Source of the DNA: Proteobacteria bacterium UBA1148
GTDB lineage: Bacteria > Pseudomonadota > Gammaproteobacteria > Steroidobacterales > Rariloculaceae
DNA length: 20,783 bases
Direction: 5' to 3'
Assembly (NCBI GenBank): GCA_002311835.1
Contig: DBZY01000037.1
Span: 25,857 to 46,639 of the forward strand
Made by a program: the position numbers and the translations under genes. This document shows positions 16,143 to 20,783 of the stretch, piece by piece. The notes below the pieces were generated by a model. It was given only the letters and a program-made list of their open reading frames with translations, ran no database searches and was not told the origin of the DNA. Numbering within the stretch: position 1 is the first letter of the stretch; each line of letters opens with the position of its first letter.

Positions 16143-16271
16143 CTGCAGACTTGCTAGCTTAAATGCCCGTCCGTACGGAATTACGCTCTAGTCTAGCGAT
16201 ACACAAATGCAGCCTAATTCGGCCAAATAGCATGCCCCCGATCATTCTTACGAGGCATTTCTCTCTATAGG

Positions 16272-19200
16272 TTAGCTTAACAAATTTGGTTCCCAATCCT
16301 TAAAAGCCTGGAGTAACGGAAAATAGAGCCCAACGTGAACAGGCCTATCCTCAAGCTTAGACATAGCCAGCGCGTACCGTTCAAGTTGTGCACGGTAGCG
16401 TTCAACTTCGGAGTTGAGAAAATTTTCAACATCCCCTCCTTCATGAACACTGGTTTTATAATCAATAATCCAACGTACACCGCGATCATCGACAAACGTT
16501 CTGTCAAGACGAAGATGTTCCAGTCCCTCCTTGCTAACTATGCTCACCGCTAATTCAGACTGTGCTTCAGCATGATCTGCTAACACCCAACGACCCCTAG
16601 AATCCTCGAGAACCCTTTGAAGTGCTTTGACAACGCGAGCTGTAGCCCTTGGTAAATCTCTCTTCTCGACACCCAATAGATTGAGTTCCGCACGAAATTG
16701 ATCTGCGCTGGCAGTTATACGCTCGGCATACCAGTGTTTTCCCCCCTTCTCTCCCATCAAATGTAACCATCGGTGAACGACGGTACCCACCTGTAAGGCA
16801 GTCTGACTGGCCCATTCAAACTCTGGTCGGGGCTCAACATCGGGCTCCACATGTATCCAGGCCGGGGCTTGCGCCGGCTCATCTAATCGTCTGAGAGTCG
16901 GGTTAATGATTGTATCTTGTTGTTTTTTAACGACCTCTCCTTCTTCGGCTTGCTCAAAAATATGCGACACACAAGGCCATAGACAGCTAAGAAGGCTGCC
17001 TGATGGAGGCATTTTGTTTAGAGGGAGATGTCCGACTAGGTGCAGACGTTCCTTCGCCCGGGTAGTTGCGACATAGAGCAACCGTGCTCGCTCAGAGAGG
17101 TCTTTGAGACGATCCATACGCTTCAGCCATTCAGTTAATGGATCGCGTTCCTGAGAATTTTTGGCCAACGGGGCCAACAGAGTATCGTTTCTGCCATCAG
17201 CATTTAGTCGTTCTAGCCAATGCAGCCCCTTCCCTTTATCTGTAGGTGGGGCACGCCCGAGCCCATGCAGTATAACCGTATCGAACTCCAACCCCTTTGC
17301 ACTGTGAATCGTCATAATTTCAATCCCACTCGCCCGGGGAGCGTCTGCACCTATTCTCGGATCCGTGAAGCGCCGTTCTAACTGCACTGGATCATCCAGA
17401 TCACCATTTGTTTCACAGTCGGCAAGAGTTAAGAAAAATCGATCTGCTCGATCTAACTCGTTCGAGAAATCAAGACATGCAGGCCCTTCTAAACTTGTCC
17501 AGGTACGTTCAATCCAACGGGCAAAGGATTGTGTAGCGCGAGTCTGAAAGGCTAATTGAAGCACTCCACGGGTCCGCAACAATCTGTCTTGCCCATCTGA
17601 GCTCAATCGCGCAACCTTTGCGGGTTCGTTCATCAATGCCCAGAGAGAGTTTTTTTTATCGTCCCAGCACAGCTCATGAAGGTCCTGCCATGTTAGTCCG
17701 CACCACGGAGCCCGCAATATTCCAAGCCAAGCAATGCGATCCCCCCTATGCGTTAGTGCTCGAGTCAACCCTATGAGATCCTGGATGACTTGTTGATGTT
17801 TAGGCACATCAATCTGTACAGCGTGAACAGGTAAATCGAGCGCTCTAAGTTGTTCATCTAGCCCCTCCAAGTGATGACGACTCTGCACGAGAATCGCCAT
17901 AGTGCCTGTCGACGAGCGGTTGTGCTCCCTACCCACAATCTCAGCAACACACTTGATTTCTTCAGCTGGATCAGCGCCGCGAAGCGCATGAATTTCTACA
18001 CATTGATGACTTGACGGATCCCGAATCACTTCACAAGGGCTGAAGCTTGCCGCACCAGTTTTAAGATCATCTGTTTGAGGAAAAACCATAGCAAACGTTT
18101 CGTTAATCCAATTGATGATGACTGGTCGGCTACGAAAGTTTCGTTCTAAAACTAATACCTCACATCGAACATCCCCAATACCATGACGCCTTGTATTCAA
18201 GAACAACGACATATCTGCATTACGAAATCGATATATCGATTGCATTGGATCTCCAACTAAGAACAGAGTGCGTCCATCCCCCTGTTCCCAACCCGCAGTA
18301 AGCAACTCCAGCAATCTCAATTGCGTATGCGAGGTGTCTTGAAACTCATCCACAAGCACATGTTGGAGTCTCTGGTCTAATGCGAGCAGCAACTCTGAAG
18401 GAGCGTCCGGATCGCCTAGTGCTTTTTGTGAAGCAAGCGCCAGCTCTGCGAAATCTACTGTATTTCGTTCAACAAACAGTAGTTTTAATTCACCGACCAG
18501 ATGGTGGAGGACTGACCTCAGCGCTCCCAGCACCTCCCTCTGATCAGTTGCTATTTCTGCTCTAGGCAGTGTTCTCACTTCCAAAAGAGCAAGCCTAAAA
18601 TTTTCCGCATCACACAACGAAGTTAGGAGCTCTAATAGTCTACGTTGAGCATCTGCGTGTTTGGTCGAAAACCCCACACTGGCTACTTGCTTTCGCCAAT
18701 GCCCTTTCTGCGTTAAGAGAAGCTCGCTTATAGCCTGCCAGGCGTTTAGATGCCTCCAATCTGTTGGGGGCAGGCTATTTAGATTTTGCCAAGGCAGAAA
18801 TTTATCAAAACTACTTTTATTTGCATGAAGCGAAGCATGTTGAAGCAATGAAACGAGTTCACCAGAGATCTCGTGTGGGAGAAGGTTTTCAAGAATATTA
18901 AGCTCATCTTTAATCAGTCGACGTAACGCTCCTTCCAAATTTTCTGCGAGCTCATTCTCATCCTCTGTCATGAGGTATCGGAGCCACTGGTCACGAGTAG
19001 AGAGTAGTTGTGACAGAAGGTCTTCCAGACGTTCGATACTTACGTTGGCATATCTAAAAATCTCTTCAAGAGCTTTTCCCACGGGAGTTGAATCTCCCAG
19101 TTGATATAGCAGCTGTTGAGCAGCAAGTGAATAGAGTTCTTGGGCAGAAGCTTCTAAGAGACTTGCGCCAGCGACTCCGCCAGAGAGCAGTGGAAGTTTT

Positions 19201-19574
19201 TGAGCCAACCACACATTCAACGCATCCAGTGTATTTATTTTGAGTCGTTGAGGCTGCTTAATCAGATTCCAATCTTTTTCTTTATCACGAGCAAGAGCGT
19301 GTAAAGCAAGCCCATAAGTTATTTGTCGGTGAGGCTCTGTCGGTATGTCCTCAGCCGCAGCATTTCTTAAGGACTCCAGCACTCGCCCTCGCATTTCAGC
19401 AGCTGCTTTACGTGTAAAGGTGATCGCAAAAATTTGCTCAGGCGCTTCAACTGTGGGCAATAAAGCTAGATAACGTTGAATCAATAACTCTGTTTTCCCC
19501 GAACCTGCAGGAGCCTGCACAATGAATGAACGACTAACATTCAAGGCTGTTTTGCGGGTTCGCTCGTCACTCAC
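16272..19574 (-). CDS. UvrD/AddA-like helicase-nuclease for double-strand break repair
   Basis: This is a superfamily 1A helicase with a C-terminal RecB-type nuclease, about 1,100 residues. Helicase motifs appear in order: APAGSGKT near the N-terminus (motif I), VDEFQDTS (II), LVGDPMQSIYRFRNAD (III), MTIHSAKGLEFDTVILHGLG (V) and LLYVATTRAKERLHL (VI). The nuclease has LDRTF, IIDYKTS and RAQLERYA. With the upstream gene it should form an AddAB-like complex that resects broken ends for RecA. A GTG at 19586 is possible, but GGAG (19581-19584) lies 6 nt before the GTG at 19574-19572, which shares one base with the upstream stop (TAGTG). That coupled start is preferred and gives the familiar opening SDERTRKTAL. 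The fab genes follow after about 195 bp. Confidence 0.92.
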   Translation of the reverse strand: MSDERTRKTALNVSRSFIVQAPAGSGKTELLIQRYLALLPTVEAPEQIFAITFTRKAAAEMRGRVLESLRNAAAEDIPTEPHRQITYGLALHALARDKEKDWNLIKQPQRLKINTLDALNVWLAQKLPLLSGGVAGASLLEASAQELYSLAAQQLLYQLGDSTPVGKALEEIFRYANVSIERLEDLLSQLLSTRDQWLRYLMTEDENELAENLEGALRRLIKDELNILENLLPHEISGELVSLLQHASLHANKSSFDKFLPWQNLNSLPPTDWRHLNAWQAISELLLTQKGHWRKQVASVGFSTKHADAQRRLLELLTSLCDAENFRLALLEVRTLPRAEIATDQREVLGALRSVLHHLVGELKLLFVERNTVDFAELALASQKALGDPDAPSELLLALDQRLQHVLVDEFQDTSHTQLRLLELLTAGWEQGDGRTLFLVGDPMQSIYRFRNADMSLFLNTRRHGIGDVRCEVLVLERNFRSRPVIINWINETFAMVFPQTDDLKTGAASFSPCEVIRDPSSHQCVEIHALRGADPAEEIKCVAEIVGREHNRSSTGTMAILVQSRHHLEGLDEQLRALDLPVHAVQIDVPKHQQVIQDLIGLTRALTHRGDRIAWLGILRAPWCGLTWQDLHELCWDDKKNSLWALMNEPAKVARLSSDGQDRLLRTRGVLQLAFQTRATQSFARWIERTWTSLEGPACLDFSNELDRADRFFLTLADCETNGDLDDPVQLERRFTDPRIGADAPRASGIEIMTIHSAKGLEFDTVILHGLGRAPPTDKGKGLHWLERLNADGRNDTLLAPLAKNSQERDPLTEWLKRMDRLKDLSERARLLYVATTRAKERLHLVGHLPLNKMPPSGSLLSCLWPCVSHIFEQAEEGEVVKKQQDTIINPTLRRLDEPAQAPAWIHVEPDVEPRPEFEWASQTALQVGTVVHRWLHLMGEKGGKHWYAERITASADQFRAELNLLGVEKRDLPRATARVVKALQRVLEDSRGRWVLADHAEAQSELAVSIVSKEGLEHLRLDRTFVDDRGVRWIIDYKTSVHEGGDVENFLNSEVERYRAQLERYALAMSKLEDRPVHVGLYFPLLQAFKDWEPNLLS

Positions 19575-20783
19575 TATGGTCTCCACTGATCTAACAAGCC
19601 TTTCACAAGGGCTGCTTGTTCATATATACGCGTAAGTGGTGCAAATACTCCCTCAGCATGTTTTTTTTCAGACTCAAAGATTCGACCATCGCCATCAGCA
19701 AATTCTTGGGCAAGCACCTCAAGCTGTTTACGCCATAAATTAAGTTGCATAGTCCAAGTTCGCCCCTCAGGCAGTCGCGTTGGACGTCCAGGGAACATAC
19801 CTCGCGGCCACAAACCTTTGTAACGAATACCATCTGAATGCAACTCGGCTATAACAACTGCGGTCACGGCATCACCTATAGCCAATGTGTATAACGGCAG
19901 TTGAACATCGCGTGGCCGGTCCCTGAGCCAATCTGTCGGGCTACTGCTACCTGTTTTGTAATCAATAATCGCAACCCTTGGGTCCAGATTTTCCGTACCC
20001 ACTGAATCCACTCGATCAACTTGGCAGCGCAGATTTAATTCTCCAATTTGAATAGAAAGACGCTCTTCAATTGCACTTACTTCAAACTCAGCACGCTCCA
20101 ACTCTCGCACTAAGAATTCGGAGAGAACAAAATATAGGCGCTCCGCCTCAAGTCGAAATAATGCCTTAAGAAAATTGCGCGAAGAGCCAAAAATCTCTTG
20201 AAGCGCCTGCTCGACACTGTCACCGATTCGTGTCTCCAGCCCTCGTGAGCCCCACTGCCCGACTTCACTCTGTTTAGGTAACTGAAGAAATAAAAGCTCC
20301 GTGGCCCGATGGACAGCAATCCCTCGATGCTTAGCGCTTAAGCCTCGGCAAACTATTTCCAGGGGGCTAGCTGTCAGGCGACTCTCCAAAAATGCCCTTA
20401 ATGGGCAGGAGGCTTGTAGAGTCAGGGTACGTGCGCCACCCCGAAGCTGACGATCAGGTAGTGGCGGAACTTTATCATCCACACTCTGGCGAGATTTCGA
20501 CGTAAACAACTGACGTGAAACCCGAGGATCTGGCTCTCTAAGAAGCTCCCTCTCCGTAACTTCTGGATATTGCTGAATCAGGGGGCTGGGCTGAGTAGGA
20601 TGCTCATCCAATAACCCCGGATAACTCAAAATGACCTCGCGACCTTGCGCGACAAGTCGCAGCGTTGCACGTTGCGAATGCTCCAGAGCCGTTGTTGGAG
20701 AGGACAACGGCATCCCATGGGCACGCTGCAACTCAAGAGGCAATATTGGGTTCGGTTGATCGGGTTGTGGCCAACGAGAATCC
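19574..20783 (-). CDS. AddB-like PD-(D/E)XK nuclease, C-terminal part (5' end outside window)
   Basis: The reading frame stays open to the right edge (about 403 codons seen). The TTG at 20743 is internal, since in-frame codons continue upstream to base 20783. The visible part is the nuclease end of what I recognise as the roughly 900-residue 'probable DNA repair protein' family related to AddB (TIGR03623). It includes LQRAHGMPLSSP, a Cys in LQASCPLRAFLESRL, HRGIAVHRATELL, CQVDRVD, and the nuclease core VAIIDYKTGSSSPTDW followed by DVQLPLYTLAI. In relatives I recall, the end carries clustered cysteines for an iron-sulfur cluster; here that stretch reads KKHAEGVFAPLTRIYEQ, with no cysteine. It overlaps the AddA-like gene and is probably co-translated with it. 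Confidence 0.88.
   Translation of the reverse strand, partial: DSRWPQPDQPNPILPLELQRAHGMPLSSPTTALEHSQRATLRLVAQGREVILSYPGLLDEHPTQPSPLIQQYPEVTERELLREPDPRVSRQLFTSKSRQSVDDKVPPLPDRQLRGGARTLTLQASCPLRAFLESRLTASPLEIVCRGLSAKHRGIAVHRATELLFLQLPKQSEVGQWGSRGLETRIGDSVEQALQEIFGSSRNFLKALFRLEAERLYFVLSEFLVRELERAEFEVSAIEERLSIQIGELNLRCQVDRVDSVGTENLDPRVAIIDYKTGSSSPTDWLRDRPRDVQLPLYTLAIGDAVTAVVIAELHSDGIRYKGLWPRGMFPGRPTRLPEGRTWTMQLNLWRKQLEVLAQEFADGDGRIFESEKKHAEGVFAPLTRIYEQAALVKGLLDQWRP

Noticed and set aside
1..20783. CRISPR arrays, insertion sequences, tRNA or rRNA genes, toxin-antitoxin or anti-phage systems
   Set aside because: I saw no regularly spaced repeats, transposase motifs, terminal repeats with target duplications, structural RNA signatures or defence genes; the helicase-nuclease pair is best read as ordinary AddAB-like recombination.

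Overview
The window looks like a chromosomal segment of a gammaproteobacterium, most likely an uncultured and possibly marine lineage. The basis is the conserved minus-strand run fabG-acpP-fabF-mltG-tmk-holB, a Uup-type ABC-F protein, a LoiP-like M48 protease, and an AddAB-like helicase/nuclease pair of the gammaproteobacterial type. Taxonomy is inferred from family resemblance only; no rRNA or tRNA gene is present. Lines I counted by hand are about 60-65% GC across the lactate permease and about 37-50% elsewhere.

Left part (1-2790), accessory in character. The edge carries the first 18 codons of a minus-strand gene that leaves the window. A short dyad-rich spacer follows, then a GC-rich LctP-family lactate permease (minus). 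Diverging from it is a TctC/Bug-type solute-binding protein that appears to have lost about 90 internal residues and falls in GC along its length.

Middle part (2831-10699), mixed housekeeping genes. DNA polymerase IV (dinB, plus) converges on uup (minus, TTG start). Diverging from uup is a small membrane protein of unknown function with a strong intrinsic terminator. A 227-bp spacer with four dyads precedes an exported M48 metalloprotease. That gene converges on a GlpQ-like glycerophosphodiesterase with no export signal, which diverges from a FadJ-like two-domain beta-oxidation enzyme with no adjacent thiolase.

Right part (10740-20783), all minus strand. In transcription order: an AddB-like PD-(D/E)XK nuclease (5' end beyond the window), an AddA-like UvrD helicase-nuclease coupled to it, then fabG, acpP, fabF, mltG, tmk and holB. 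The last three are joined by 4-bp overlaps. The fab part makes acyl chains, MltG acts at the cell wall, and Tmk and HolB serve dTTP supply and replication. pabC, often found between fabF and mltG, is absent, as is fabD upstream of fabG.

I see no convincing new biological system. The best leads are loss of the expected metal-binding cysteines in the delta' subunit and probably in the AddB-like protein, the internally deleted Bug protein at a GC boundary, a perfect 17-bp palindrome between fabG and acpP, and the operator-like dyads upstream of the M48 protease and the left-edge gene.
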